Shown: positions 19,393-28,283, counted from the stretch's first letter. The stretch: 39,920 nt of DNA from Acidimicrobiaceae bacterium (GCA_002726315.1 PBSS01000047.1:1-39920); one strand, 5' to 3'. The notes: generated by a model from the sequence alone, not told the origin. Translations and numbers: made by a program.

Positions 19393-20610
19393 TCAGTCGC
19401 CCGAGAGACCGAAGCTCTCGTGCAGTGCCGTGACAGCCTCTTCAGCCCTGTCCTCAGAAACCACGCAACTGACCCGGATGGCCGATGTGGAGATCATCTG
19501 GATATTTACCCCACAATCAGCCAGAGTCTCAAACATGGTTGCAGCCACGCCTGGGTTAGTCCTCATACCCGCACCGATCACACTGACCTTGGCAATGGCG
19601 TCGTCACTCACCACACCTGTCGCCCCGATCTCGGTTGAAAGGGAACCACCGGTCGACATGGCCCTGTCGAGGTACTCGTGGGGCACTGTGAATGAAATGT
19701 CAGTCACACCCTCGGTGGAGACATTCTGAACAATCATGTCCACGTTGATCCCGGCCTCAGCCAGCTCACGAAACACCCTGGCAGCAATACCTGGTTGATC
19801 CGGCACCCCACTGATCGTCATCTTGGCCTCGGACGTGTCGTGTGTGACCGCCGAGATGATTGCTTGCTCCATGTCGGGTTCCTCCTCATCGACCCACGTT
19901 CCCTCCTGCCAGGTGAATGCAGACCGGACGTGTAGGCGAACCCCGTGGGTCCGCGCATATTCGACCGATCTCATTGCCGGCTTAGGGCAACCTGTGGCCG
20001 TCATCTCCAATAATTCGTCGAAAGAAATTCTGTCTATCCGTTTGGCGGTCGGAACCACCCGGGGGTCGGTGGTGAACACGCCGGTGACGTCCGTGTAGAG
20101 CTCACAGGCATCGGCTCCCAGGGCATGTGCCAATGCCACAGCAGTGGTGTCAGACCCCCCTCGCCCTAGGAAGGTCACATTGTGGTCGGTCGAAACACCC
20201 TGAGATCCACCCACAACAGGAATACGCCCGGTGTCAAGTGCTGCCTGCACACGGTCAGGACGGACCTCAAGAATCCTGGCGTTCTGGTGCTCGCCATCGG
20301 TGACAAAGCCAGCCTGACTGCCAGTGAACGAGTCAGCAGGCAAATCTAGGTCATGGAGGGCCATGCACATAAGTGCCATGGCCTTGCGCTCGCCCGCGGT
20401 GATGAGCATGTCCATCTCACGACCGGGGCGGGTAGAGGAGACATCTTCTGCGAGGCGCAGAAGGCTGTCAGTCTCTTTGCCCATAGCGGAAACAACGAGC
20501 ACTACCTGGTTGCCGTGCCTGACGGTCCGAGAAACATGCTCTGCAACGGAACGAATGCGATCCGGGTCGCCGACCGCTGTACCGCCAAATTTCTGTACAA
20601 GTAGACCCAC
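19393..20610 (-). CDS. lysC: Aspartate kinase
   Basis: GTG start VGLLVQKFGGTAVGDPDRIRSVAEHV, VVLVVSAMGKETDSL, TAGERKAMALMCMAL, LGRGGSDTTAVALAHALGADACELYTDVTGVFTTDPRVVPTAKRI, C-terminal ACT domains. The ORF-track N-terminal extension is rejected. Confidence 0.96.
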   Translation of the reverse strand: MGLLVQKFGGTAVGDPDRIRSVAEHVSRTVRHGNQVVLVVSAMGKETDSLLRLAEDVSSTRPGREMDMLITAGERKAMALMCMALHDLDLPADSFTGSQAGFVTDGEHQNARILEVRPDRVQAALDTGRIPVVGGSQGVSTDHNVTFLGRGGSDTTAVALAHALGADACELYTDVTGVFTTDPRVVPTAKRIDRISFDELLEMTATGCPKPAMRSVEYARTHGVRLHVRSAFTWQEGTWVDEEEPDMEQAIISAVTHDTSEAKMTISGVPDQPGIAARVFRELAEAGINVDMIVQNVSTEGVTDISFTVPHEYLDRAMSTGGSLSTEIGATGVVSDDAIAKVSVIGAGMRTNPGVAATMFETLADCGVNIQMISTSAIRVSCVVSEDRAEEAVTALHESFGLSGD

Positions 20611-20725
20611 GACATTCAACGCTACCGGCGGTAACCCTTCTGATAGTGGGCCATTTGAACAGTAAGTAAGAATCTGAGTACTGAGACGACCCTGATGAGA
20701 GTGCCCGTTGTTAGGGTGCCGACCC

Positions 20726-21556
20726 ATGGCAAACAAGATCCGTCGCCCAGCCAGCCCATCAGCAGCTGAGCGTTTCTCAACACGAACCCGCTTACTTGCA
20801 GGCCTCCTGGCCTTTGTGATGTTGGGGAGCCTCGTGACAGTCACGGTCATGGGATTCACCGACAGCACCAACGACGACAACGGAACAGTGCCGGGCACGA
20901 GCCAGGTGAGCACTGCTACCACGAAGGTCGTACCCACCGACTGTCCGGCCCTCGACAAGTCCGACGGGCCACGCTTGTCCTTTTCCAGTCGTCCTGCCTG
21001 GTGCCTGGAGGACGGAGCCACCTACACGGCCGTGTTCGACACGACGGAAGGCGAGATCCGGGTAGTCCTAGACAGCAAGCGAACACCGGAAACGGTGAAC
21101 AACTTCGTCGTACTTGCCAACTACGGCTACTACGACGACACCCTTCTCTTTCGACTGGACCCGACGATCGCAATCATCCAGGGCGGCTCACCGCACACCA
21201 ACGACTGGTCTGACCGAGGTCCTGGCTACACGATCGCTGACGAAGGTGGCCTATTCAAACACGTAGGTGGCTCTCTGATCGGACCTTTCACATATGAGCC
21301 GGGGCAGTTGATTATGGCTCGATCTGTTGGCCCTAACAGTTCGGGTGCCCAGTTCTTCTTCTCCTCAGGTCCAGAGGTTGCCAGGCTCGACGGCCAGGGT
21401 AGTTACATAGTGTTCGGCGAAACTGATGCTGACGGTCTCGCCGTATTAGAGAACATGATGGGCCTCTACGAAGTGGATCCCAGTTCTCCCTACGGTGGGG
21501 GACCCAAGCACGAAATCACGGTCCGCTCCGTGACAATCACCTCAACCAAGGGGTAG
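20726..21556 (+). CDS. Membrane-anchored cyclophilin-type peptidyl-prolyl isomerase-like protein
   Basis: N-terminal TM segment LLAGLLAFVMLGSLVTVTVMG; cyclophilin motifs TEGEIRVVLDSKRTPETVNNFVVLA, IIQGGSP, SSGAQFFF, YIVFGE. Confidence 0.86.
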   Translation: MANKIRRPASPSAAERFSTRTRLLAGLLAFVMLGSLVTVTVMGFTDSTNDDNGTVPGTSQVSTATTKVVPTDCPALDKSDGPRLSFSSRPAWCLEDGATYTAVFDTTEGEIRVVLDSKRTPETVNNFVVLANYGYYDDTLLFRLDPTIAIIQGGSPHTNDWSDRGPGYTIADEGGLFKHVGGSLIGPFTYEPGQLIMARSVGPNSSGAQFFFSSGPEVARLDGQGSYIVFGETDADGLAVLENMMGLYEVDPSSPYGGGPKHEITVRSVTITSTKG

Positions 21557-22246
21557 TTGGCCCCATCCGATCCCATGCCCATTGAACCTCCAGCCAGCGC
21601 TTGGATGTTCCCACCGGTGCGCACGGCCGATGAACATGGCGTCGTCGGAGTTGGAGCCGACATCGACACGGGGACTGTGTTGGATGCGTACCGATCGGGA
21701 ATGTTCCCGATGCCACTTGAGCAGGAGGGGCCAATGGCGTGGTGGTCGCCTGACCCACGGGGCGTACTCCGCCCAGCTGAGTTGTCGGTGAGTAGGTCCC
21801 TGCGAACGTCGTGTAGACGCTACGAGATACGGATCGACACTGCATTTTCCAAGGTGATGGCCGGTTGCGCCGACCCTTCCAGAGACCGTGGCTGGATAGA
21901 CCACAGGATCATTGGGGCCTACCAGCAACTCCATGCCCTGGGGTGGGCCCACTCGGTTGAAGCATGGGATGAAGATGGTCTCGCCGGAGGCCTCTATGGT
22001 GTTGCGATCGGTGGATTATTCGCCGGCGAGTCGATGTTCCAGCAACGGACCGACGCTTCAAAGGCGGCACTGGTGGGACTCGTTGACATCCTCGGAGACA
22101 GCCCTGACAGGCTCATTGATGTTCAGTGGTGCACGGACCACCTTGCCAGCCTGGGCGCCATTGAGGTCACCAGAGATGATTACCTTTCGCGCCTGCCTCG
22201 ACTTCTGAGCGCAGAGGGGCCCACCTGGCCATCCCAGCGAGGCTGA
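21557..22246 (+). CDS. aat: Leucyl/phenylalanyl-tRNA-protein transferase
   Basis: VGVGADIDTGTVLDAYRSGMFPM, WWSPDPRGVL, FSKVMAGCAD, TWID-like RGWIDHRIIGAYQQLHALGWAHSVEAWDEDGLAGGLYGVAIGGLFAGESMF. TTG start at 21557 or ATG at 21575. Confidence 0.94.
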   Translation: MAPSDPMPIEPPASAWMFPPVRTADEHGVVGVGADIDTGTVLDAYRSGMFPMPLEQEGPMAWWSPDPRGVLRPAELSVSRSLRTSCRRYEIRIDTAFSKVMAGCADPSRDRGWIDHRIIGAYQQLHALGWAHSVEAWDEDGLAGGLYGVAIGGLFAGESMFQQRTDASKAALVGLVDILGDSPDRLIDVQWCTDHLASLGAIEVTRDDYLSRLPRLLSAEGPTWPSQRG

Positions 22247-22252
22247 GCACTG

Positions 22253-22456
22253 TCAGCGACTGGTTTGGCGAAGTGGTTCAGAGTCCCTGTCGAGCCACCA
22301 TCTTCCCGAGAACCGCCATACCGGAATGACCGTCTCCATGGGAGGGTGTGGATCCGGCCAAAGTGTCCCAAGAGCGATGCGGATGGCCTCCAACTCGGAC
22401 TCTGAGGCACCTGGTGCCACGACCCTAAATCTTTCGGGTGTGTGTTCCTTACCCAT
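22253..22456 (-). CDS. Acyl-CoA carboxylase epsilon-subunit-like small protein
   Basis: 67 aa, RFRVVAPGASESELEAIRIAL...PVWRFSGRWW; immediately downstream of the carboxyltransferase gene, as for known epsilon subunits. Confidence 0.5.
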   Translation of the reverse strand: MGKEHTPERFRVVAPGASESELEAIRIALGTLWPDPHPPMETVIPVWRFSGRWWLDRDSEPLRQTSR

Positions 22457-22458
22457 TC

Positions 22459-24024
22459 CTACAGAGGCACGTTTCCGTGCTTGCGTCTCGGGAGTTCCTC
22501 ACGCTTGGTGTTCAACATCTCAAGACCGGCGATCAGCCTTATCCGGGTATCTGCCGGATCAATCACATCGTCGACATAGCCGCGTTCGGCTGCCACATAT
22601 GGGTTGGTGAACTTATCCATGTACTCCTCGACGAGTTCTTCACGTCGGGCGGTTGCGTCAGAAGACTGCTCCAACTCCCGGCGATAGAGGATCTCAACAG
22701 CACCCTGTGGCCCCATTACGGCAAGCTCTGCTGACGGCCAAGCCAGTGACAGGTCTGAACCGACCGATTTGGAGTCCATCACCACGTAAGCACCTCCGTA
22801 GGCCTTACGGGTGATGACCTGAATGCGTGGAACGGTGGCTTCACAGTATGCGTAGAGCAACTTGGCGCCGTGGCGAATGATGCCACCGTGCTCCTGGTCG
22901 ACTCCGGGTAAGAAACCCGGTACATCCACAAACGTGATCAAGGGAATGTTGAAGGCATCACAAGTTCGCACGAACCGGGCAGCCTTCTCCGAAGCCTCGA
23001 TGTCGATGACTCCTGCGAAGCGCATGGGCTGGTTCCCCACGACACCAACGCTACGGCCGTTCAACCGACCAAATCCACAGACGATGTTGCGTGCCCACGA
23101 ATCGTGATACTCAAGAAATTCACCGTCATCGACGATGACCTCGATGACCTCACCCATGTCGTAGGGGATGTTCGGACTATCTGGCATCAGGTCGTTCAGT
23201 TCAGGACATAGCCGGTCTGGATCGTCCGCGGGAGTAACCACTGGTGCCGACTCCAGGTTGTTGGAGGGAAGGTAGGAGAGCAAAACCTTCACCTCGTCCA
23301 GAACCTGCTTCTCGTCGTCACACACGAAAGACGCAACCCCCGACTTCGTGGAATGGCTAACAGCTCCTCCCAGTTCCTCGAGCGTCACTTCTTCGCCGGT
23401 GACGGTTCTTACGACATCGGGGCCAGTGATGAACATGTGGGACTTCTGGTCAACCATAAAGATGAAGTCCGTCATGGCCGGGCTGTAGACGGCGCCACCA
23501 GCACACGGCCCGAGGATGATGCTGATCTGGGGGATCACCCCTGACGCTTGGACGTTACGCCAGAATATGCCGCCATAGCCGTCCAAGCTGACCACACCCT
23601 CTTGGATCCGTGCACCTGCACCGTCATTGAGGCCGATCATCGGTGCACCGACGGAAACGGCAAGATCCATCACCTTGTGGAGCTTCTCGGCGAACACCTC
23701 ACCGAGGGCTCCTCCAAAAACCGTGAAGTCCTGGGCGAAAACGAACACTTTGCGACTATCAACCGTTCCCCAGCCGGTGATCACACCATCGGTGTAAGGG
23801 CGCTCCTCGATACCGCTGTCATGGGCCCTGTGTCGCACGAGCATGTCCAGTTCGTGAAAGGAACCCTCGTCTAGGAAATAGTCGATGCGTTCGCGGGCGA
23901 GCATCTTGCCCTTGTCATGCTGTCGCTGGACCGCTCGTTCGGATCCTGCATGCAGTGCTGCTTCGCGACGCTCATTGAGGTCGTCGAGGCGTTCACTCAT
24001 TGTGTGCTCAGCCATAGTGGCCAC
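22459..24024 (-). CDS. pccB: Acyl-CoA (propionyl-CoA) carboxylase beta/carboxyltransferase subunit
   Basis: KMLARERIDYFLDEGSFHELD, GLNDGAGARIQEGVVSLDGYGGIFWRN, GPCAGGAVYSPAMTDFIFMV, FVDVPGFLPGVDQEHGGIIRHGAKLLYAY, KAYGGAYVVMDSK, EYMDKFTNPYVAAERGYVDDVIDPADTR. Confidence 0.96.
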   Translation of the reverse strand: MATMAEHTMSERLDDLNERREAALHAGSERAVQRQHDKGKMLARERIDYFLDEGSFHELDMLVRHRAHDSGIEERPYTDGVITGWGTVDSRKVFVFAQDFTVFGGALGEVFAEKLHKVMDLAVSVGAPMIGLNDGAGARIQEGVVSLDGYGGIFWRNVQASGVIPQISIILGPCAGGAVYSPAMTDFIFMVDQKSHMFITGPDVVRTVTGEEVTLEELGGAVSHSTKSGVASFVCDDEKQVLDEVKVLLSYLPSNNLESAPVVTPADDPDRLCPELNDLMPDSPNIPYDMGEVIEVIVDDGEFLEYHDSWARNIVCGFGRLNGRSVGVVGNQPMRFAGVIDIEASEKAARFVRTCDAFNIPLITFVDVPGFLPGVDQEHGGIIRHGAKLLYAYCEATVPRIQVITRKAYGGAYVVMDSKSVGSDLSLAWPSAELAVMGPQGAVEILYRRELEQSSDATARREELVEEYMDKFTNPYVAAERGYVDDVIDPADTRIRLIAGLEMLNTKREELPRRKHGNVPL

Positions 24025-24062
24025 AGGGTACCGAACAGATCCGGTGTCACCGAAACTGCGGA

Positions 24063-24944
24063 TCAGTTCCGGGTCTCAGCCAACTTTTCTAGCCGGCCTA
24101 CCAGGCGAGGTGCATCGAGGTGTTTACACATCGACACAAGGTGGACAAGTGGACCGGTCCAGCGCAGTTCCTCCACGTCGGCCATCACGGGAGCATTCAG
24201 GTCCAGTGTGGCAAGACGCCTGTAGAGGAGGGCGTCGTTGCGGCGTGTCGCAAGGGTCCCTGCTAGGCGTTCGGCACCTCTCACTTTGACATCCCAATCA
24301 TTGTGGCTTTCGGGTATCAGCTCGATATGTCCATATCTGGAGAGAACTTTTGCTGAGGAGCGGGGCCCCCACCCAGACAGCCCAGGTATTCCATCTGCCG
24401 AATCACCGACAAGGGCAAGCCAGTCAGGGATTGACGGTGGTGGAACACCGAACTTGTCAATAACGCCGTCCCAGTCATAGACAACCTCGCGCCGACGGTC
24501 AAACTGCACGATCCTTGAATCGGCTGACACACACTGGGAGAGGTCCTTGTCAGGTGTACAGATGAGGACACGCTGTACACGTTCGTCTGCAGCTGCCTTC
24601 ACTGCAGCTGCTCCCAAGGCGTCGTCGGCCTCGTGTTCAACCATGGGAAACACGGCTAATCCGGCTGCCTCCAAAAGTGCTTCGAACAATGCGAACTGGG
24701 TGAACAACTCGGGCGGGGTGGCCTCACCAGTCTTATAACCATCGAAGAGACGGTTGCGAAAAGACTCAACTACGTGGTCAGTAGCCACGCCAACATGGGT
24801 TGCACCGGCCTCAAGGAGGCGGACCATCGAACCTAAGGCGGCGCGGGCGGCGGCAACCTCAACACCCTCATCAGTCACATGGGAGGGAACTGCAAAGTGA
24901 TGGCGAAACAGTTCATAGGTTCCGTCTACGAGATAGACCTCCAT
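24063..24944 (-). CDS. Stand-alone 5'-3' exonuclease (PolA N-terminal-domain-like)
   Basis: MEVYLVDGTYELFRHHFA, EADDALGAAAVKA, LICTPDKDLSQCV, VPPPSIPDWLALVGDSADGIPGLSGWGPRSSAKVLSRYGH. Confidence 0.9.
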   Translation of the reverse strand: MEVYLVDGTYELFRHHFAVPSHVTDEGVEVAAARAALGSMVRLLEAGATHVGVATDHVVESFRNRLFDGYKTGEATPPELFTQFALFEALLEAAGLAVFPMVEHEADDALGAAAVKAAADERVQRVLICTPDKDLSQCVSADSRIVQFDRRREVVYDWDGVIDKFGVPPPSIPDWLALVGDSADGIPGLSGWGPRSSAKVLSRYGHIELIPESHNDWDVKVRGAERLAGTLATRRNDALLYRRLATLDLNAPVMADVEELRWTGPLVHLVSMCKHLDAPRLVGRLEKLAETRN

Positions 24945-24958
24945 CGGTGCTACCCCGC

Positions 24959-25366
24959 TCAGACGGGTTCCTCGACCAATTCGATCAGGGTTCCATACGA
25001 CCCCGTCGGGTGGACAAAGGCGATGATGGTCCCCCGGGATCCCGGCCGGGGTTGTTCGTCGATGGCCCGACCACCCGCTGCAACGACCGCCTTCAGGGCG
25101 CTGGCACAATCATCGACGCGGTAGCCGATGTGATGGAGACCCTCTCCACGCTTGTCTAGGAAGGTCGCTACTGGCGAATCAGGTCGAGTCGGCGTGGTCA
25201 ACTGGATAAACGAACCACCCACCTCCAACAGGGCCTCTTCCACGCCGTCACGGTCCACGATCTCACGGTGGCACACCTCAGCCCCGAATGCCCTCCGGTG
25301 GTAGTCGATGGCAGCGTCCAGGTCATGGACGGCAATGGCCACATGGTCTATTCGGGTCAGGAGCAA
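24959..25366 (-). CDS. mce: Methylmalonyl-CoA epimerase
   Basis: TRIDHVAIAVHDLDAAIDYHRRAFGAEVCHREIVDRDGVEEALLEVGGSFIQL...KRGEGLHHIGYRVDD...HPTGSYGTLIELVE. TTG start with AGGGAG upstream. Confidence 0.94.
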   Translation of the reverse strand: MLLTRIDHVAIAVHDLDAAIDYHRRAFGAEVCHREIVDRDGVEEALLEVGGSFIQLTTPTRPDSPVATFLDKRGEGLHHIGYRVDDCASALKAVVAAGGRAIDEQPRPGSRGTIIAFVHPTGSYGTLIELVEEPV

Positions 25367-25406
25367 GCCTCACGCTCCCTGCAGGCAATTTCTATTTGTA
25401 TCCGAC

Positions 25407-25435
25407 TTGTCACAACTTTGTTACTGTTGTAATGT
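25407..25435 (+). promoter_or_regulatory. Sigma70-like promoter TTGTCA-N17-TAATGT
   Basis: TTGTCA at 25407-25412 and TAATGT at 25430-25435 with a 17-nt spacer, in a noncoding gap, facing the plus strand. Confidence 0.4.
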
Positions 25436-25441
25436 AATCGC

Positions 25442-25530
25442 AACAAGTTGGGATATCCCCTCCACCCAACCCGAAAGCGCTCCCTGACAAGGCTGCTGTC
25501 GCCCGCAACAGTCCGGGGGGCGTTTTCGCG
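25442..25530 (+). ncRNA. Candidate ~90-nt two-hairpin small RNA (C-rich loops), novel or 6C-like
   Basis: Hairpin 1: GTTGGG (25447-25452)/CCCAAC (25465-25470), loop ATATCCCCTCCA. Hairpin 2: CGAAAGCGCTCCCT (25472-25485) pairs with GGGGGGCGTTTTCG (25515-25528), with an inner GG..GCTGT/ACAGTCC stem and loop CGCCCGCA. Confidence 0.38.
25472..25528. terminator. Long stem resembling an intrinsic (possibly bidirectional) terminator
   Basis: AAA-GCGCTCCC...GGGGGGCG-TTTT: GC-rich stem flanked by A and T runs, between recR and mce. Confidence 0.5.
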
Positions 25531-25565
25531 TCTACTGCTAGTCAGAGTTACCCACAGACCAGTCA

Positions 25566-26189
25566 TCAGTGGCCATTCCCCGCATCTAGTCCACTAGCAA
25601 CGTGCCTTCTACCCTCAAGGGCCCTCCCCAGAGTCAGTTCGTCGGCATACTCAAGGTCCCCGCCAACTGGAAGGCCACTGGCGATCCTGGTCACCTCCAC
25701 ACCAAGTGGTCCGAGCAGACGAGCTAGGTACATAGCCGTCGCCTCCCCTTCGATATTCGGGTTGGTCGCCAGAATCACCTCGGTAACCGACTCCTGTTCC
25801 AAGCGACCCAGTAACTCGACAATCTTCAACTGATCGGGACCAACCCCGTCAATCGGACTGATGGCACCACCAAGTACGTGGTACCTGCCATGAAACCCAC
25901 CTGTACGTTCTAGAGCCACGATGTCGCGTGGCTCCTCGACCACGCAAAGCACGCCAGGCTCACGGCGATCGTCAGAACAGATCAAACACATCGGTTCTTC
26001 ACTGATATTGAAGCACCTTTCACAGAAGCGAATACGATCCTTCATCTCGCTGATCGCATCAGTCAGTCGCGTAGCGTCCTCTGCAGGAGACTTGAGTATG
26101 TGAAACGCCAACCTCTGGGCTGACTTGGGACCGATCCCGGGGAGCCGACCGAGTTCATCAATCACCTTCTGGACGGCATCGGCGTACAC
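25566..26189 (-). CDS. recR: Recombination mediator RecR
   Basis: [27 protein letters not shown], zinc motif [101 protein letters not shown]. Confidence 0.97.
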   Translation of the reverse strand: MYADAVQKVIDELGRLPGIGPKSAQRLAFHILKSPAEDATRLTDAISEMKDRIRFCERCFNISEEPMCLICSDDRREPGVLCVVEEPRDIVALERTGGFHGRYHVLGGAISPIDGVGPDQLKIVELLGRLEQESVTEVILATNPNIEGEATAMYLARLLGPLGVEVTRIASGLPVGGDLEYADELTLGRALEGRRHVASGLDAGNGH

Positions 26190-26235
26190 GGCCCTCAGCC
26201 CTCTGTCCTAGATCTGGAACTGGTCATGACGTAAC

Positions 26236-27972
26236 TCACGTCGGATCTACCAGGGAGGCCCCCGGAAATGCCTGGGTCAACTTCTCCACCGCTGACCCAT
26301 CGGAGGCATCGGCATCGACGAGTTGGTCAGGATCAACTACCTCATAGTCGACATCGGCAGCACCGCCAGAAACTGGCTTCGCCGGGGACATTTTCTTTCC
26401 AGAAGAACCCTGAGTGTCGTCGACGGTCAGAACTACCGGCACGGGAACTCCAAATCTGGTTGCAAGCGCCGACTCGACATCGCCAACAAGTTCCACACAG
26501 CGGCGCCGATGCGCCTCGTTGGGCAGGGCCATCACAGCAGACCCATCCTGGACGGCCACGAACCGTGCAGCCGAAAATCTGGCACGAGCCTTTTTCGGTA
26601 GCATGTCGATGAGATCATCACCCCAGGCCAGAACCAGATCATCGCGGTTGGGGAGGTCTCCGGGTGGTACTGACTCATGATCTTGCACAGAGGTCGACTC
26701 CCGATCCGAGGATGTGCCTGCCGGTTCCGGAACCGGAACGGGTGGTGGGGTTGCAGCCTTACCTGCGAGCGTGGCTCGCGCCCTCGCCGCCGGACCCGAA
26801 GCAGATGGTGCAGGTGGATGAGGAGGTGGAACGGAAGATGTCGCCTTCGGCGGCCCGGCCTCTGCGAGGGCCTTCTCCAACTTTTCGATCCTCCGCGTCA
26901 GGGCCTCTATGGCCGCCAAGTCACCACCACCGGACGAGCCAGATGAAGTCAACCTGACCAATGCAACTTCTAGGTCAACACGCGGATCGGGAGCACGGCG
27001 CATAGCCACCAAAGCCAAACCGAGGGTCTCGAGGGCACCAGTGATTGTCGCCGGACCTACTCGGTCAGCAAAGGCCTTGGCACGATCCCGGTCAGCATCG
27101 GCCAACTGGCTGGGTGGAACACCCATTGCGACCAAGAAGGCCTCACGCAGGGCTCCCAACAGCGCCTCGCCAATAACTCGCGGCTCACGCCCCCGACCAA
27201 TACCAGCAGCGAGAGCACCAAGAGCTGCTCCGGAATCGCCTTCAGCAAGGGCAGTTAGGAGGTCAGCAACGGTTGTCTCGTCAGTGGTCACCCCACCGGC
27301 GAGGACCCTGTCCAGTGCAGAAAGCGCATCGCGTGCTGAGCCACGAGCAGCCCTAACGGCATGGGCCATTCCTTCCTCATCAACCTCCAAACAGGCTTCG
27401 GCCACCACGTCGGCCACCAGCGAACCGAGGGTCTCAGCCGAAAGGAGACTTAACTCCAGGTGTTGGGTCCGACTCCGGATTGTCTCCACCACCTTGTGGG
27501 GTTCCGTCGTAGCCAAGACAAAGACAACGTGTTCAGGTGGTTCTTCGAGAGTCTTGAGTAGGGCGTTCTCGGCACCAGATGTAAGCATGTGCACCTCGTC
27601 GAGTAAGTACACCTTGGTACGGCCCGGCGTTCCGAGGGCTACCTTGCCCAACAGGTCACGCATATCGTCAACCTTGTTGTTAGAGGCCGCATCCAGTTCA
27701 TGCAAATCAAATGAGGTTCCAGTCTCAACCGCCAGACAAGGCTCGCATTGACAACAAGGTTCACCATCCACCGGAGCGACACAGTTAAGGGCCTTGGCGA
27801 GAATGCGAGCAGCAGTCGTCTTACCGGTACCACGGGGGCCACTGAGGAGGTAGGCATGTTGCACCCGTCCTTCACGTACTGCGTTGCATAGAGCAGCAAC
27901 GACATGTTCCTGGCCTCTGATCTCGGCGAAGCGCTGAGGGCGGAAACGACGGTAGAGCGACGTGTACTCCAT
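26236..27972 (-). CDS. dnaX: DNA polymerase III subunit gamma/tau
   Basis: MEYTSLYRRFRPQRFAEIRGQEHVVAALCNAV, Walker A LLSGPRGTGKTTAARILAKALNC, KVYLLDEVHMLTSGAENALLKTLEEPPEHVVFVLATTEPHKV; Pro/Ala-rich linker then tau tail. Confidence 0.97.
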   Translation of the reverse strand: MEYTSLYRRFRPQRFAEIRGQEHVVAALCNAVREGRVQHAYLLSGPRGTGKTTAARILAKALNCVAPVDGEPCCQCEPCLAVETGTSFDLHELDAASNNKVDDMRDLLGKVALGTPGRTKVYLLDEVHMLTSGAENALLKTLEEPPEHVVFVLATTEPHKVVETIRSRTQHLELSLLSAETLGSLVADVVAEACLEVDEEGMAHAVRAARGSARDALSALDRVLAGGVTTDETTVADLLTALAEGDSGAALGALAAGIGRGREPRVIGEALLGALREAFLVAMGVPPSQLADADRDRAKAFADRVGPATITGALETLGLALVAMRRAPDPRVDLEVALVRLTSSGSSGGGDLAAIEALTRRIEKLEKALAEAGPPKATSSVPPPHPPAPSASGPAARARATLAGKAATPPPVPVPEPAGTSSDRESTSVQDHESVPPGDLPNRDDLVLAWGDDLIDMLPKKARARFSAARFVAVQDGSAVMALPNEAHRRRCVELVGDVESALATRFGVPVPVVLTVDDTQGSSGKKMSPAKPVSGGAADVDYEVVDPDQLVDADASDGSAVEKLTQAFPGASLVDPT

Positions 27973-28021
27973 ACCTGACCGAGCCTACAGCCGTACCACA
28001 ACACGGTCAGTTGGCGATCAG

Positions 28022-28108
28022 CGGAGGGAGTGGGATTCGAACCCACGGTGACTGTGAGGCCACACACGCGTTCCAGGCGTGCCGAATCGTCCGCTCTCGC
28101 ATCCCTCC
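28022..28108 (-). tRNA. tRNA-Ser (anticodon GGA)
   Basis: Minus-strand GGAGGGATGCGAGAGCGGACGATTCGGCACGCCTGGAACGCGTG...GTGGGTTCGAATCCCACTCCCTCCG; anticodon arm CACGC-CTGGAAC-GCGTG, long variable arm, discriminator G, no encoded CCA. Confidence 0.95.
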
Positions 28109-28168
28109 CGGATCCCGCCCATGGGCTGGATCCGGGCGACAAGGGTATCGTTACCTCACACCCGTTCT

Positions 28169-28283
28169 GGAGTGTGGCGGTCGGGTCCTGTGCGACCGGG
28201 ACCCGTGAACCGGGTCAGGGCCGGAAGGCAGCAGCCCTCAGCGGAAACCCCGGAGTGCCGCAGACCACCTGGCCGCCACTCTC
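28169..28283 (+). ncRNA. ffs: Bacterial signal recognition particle RNA (4.5S, small type)
   Basis: Diagnostic apical motif GGGTCAGGGCCGGAAGGCAGCAGCCCTCAGCGG; ends pair AGTGTGGCGGTC with GGCCGCCACT. Pairing ACACCCG/CGGGTGT may extend it to about 28157-28296. Confidence 0.92.

Noticed and set aside
20611-20725. Possible lysine riboswitch upstream of lysC
   Set aside because: The gap is too short (about 115 bp) and lacks L-box conserved elements; only a small TACCG-G-CGGTA dyad is present.
20613-21021. N-terminal extension of the lysC ORF
   Set aside because: Overlaps the divergent cyclophilin gene; the kinase begins exactly at GTG 20610 (VGLLVQKFGGTAVG).
25367-25565. Known riboswitch (ydaO/c-di-AMP, glycine, cobalamin) in the mce leader
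   Set aside because: Conserved core motifs of these classes were not found on the minus strand; the structure fits better as a terminator or plus-strand RNA.
25357-25566. 69-aa minus-strand ORF in the mce-recR gap
   Set aside because: Spans the structured terminator/promoter region and has no protein-like pattern; noncoding function is more likely.
26909-27751. 280-aa plus-strand ORF opposite dnaX
   Set aside because: Low-complexity Ser/Arg/Ala/Thr translation antisense to a confidently identified dnaX; a GC-driven shadow ORF.
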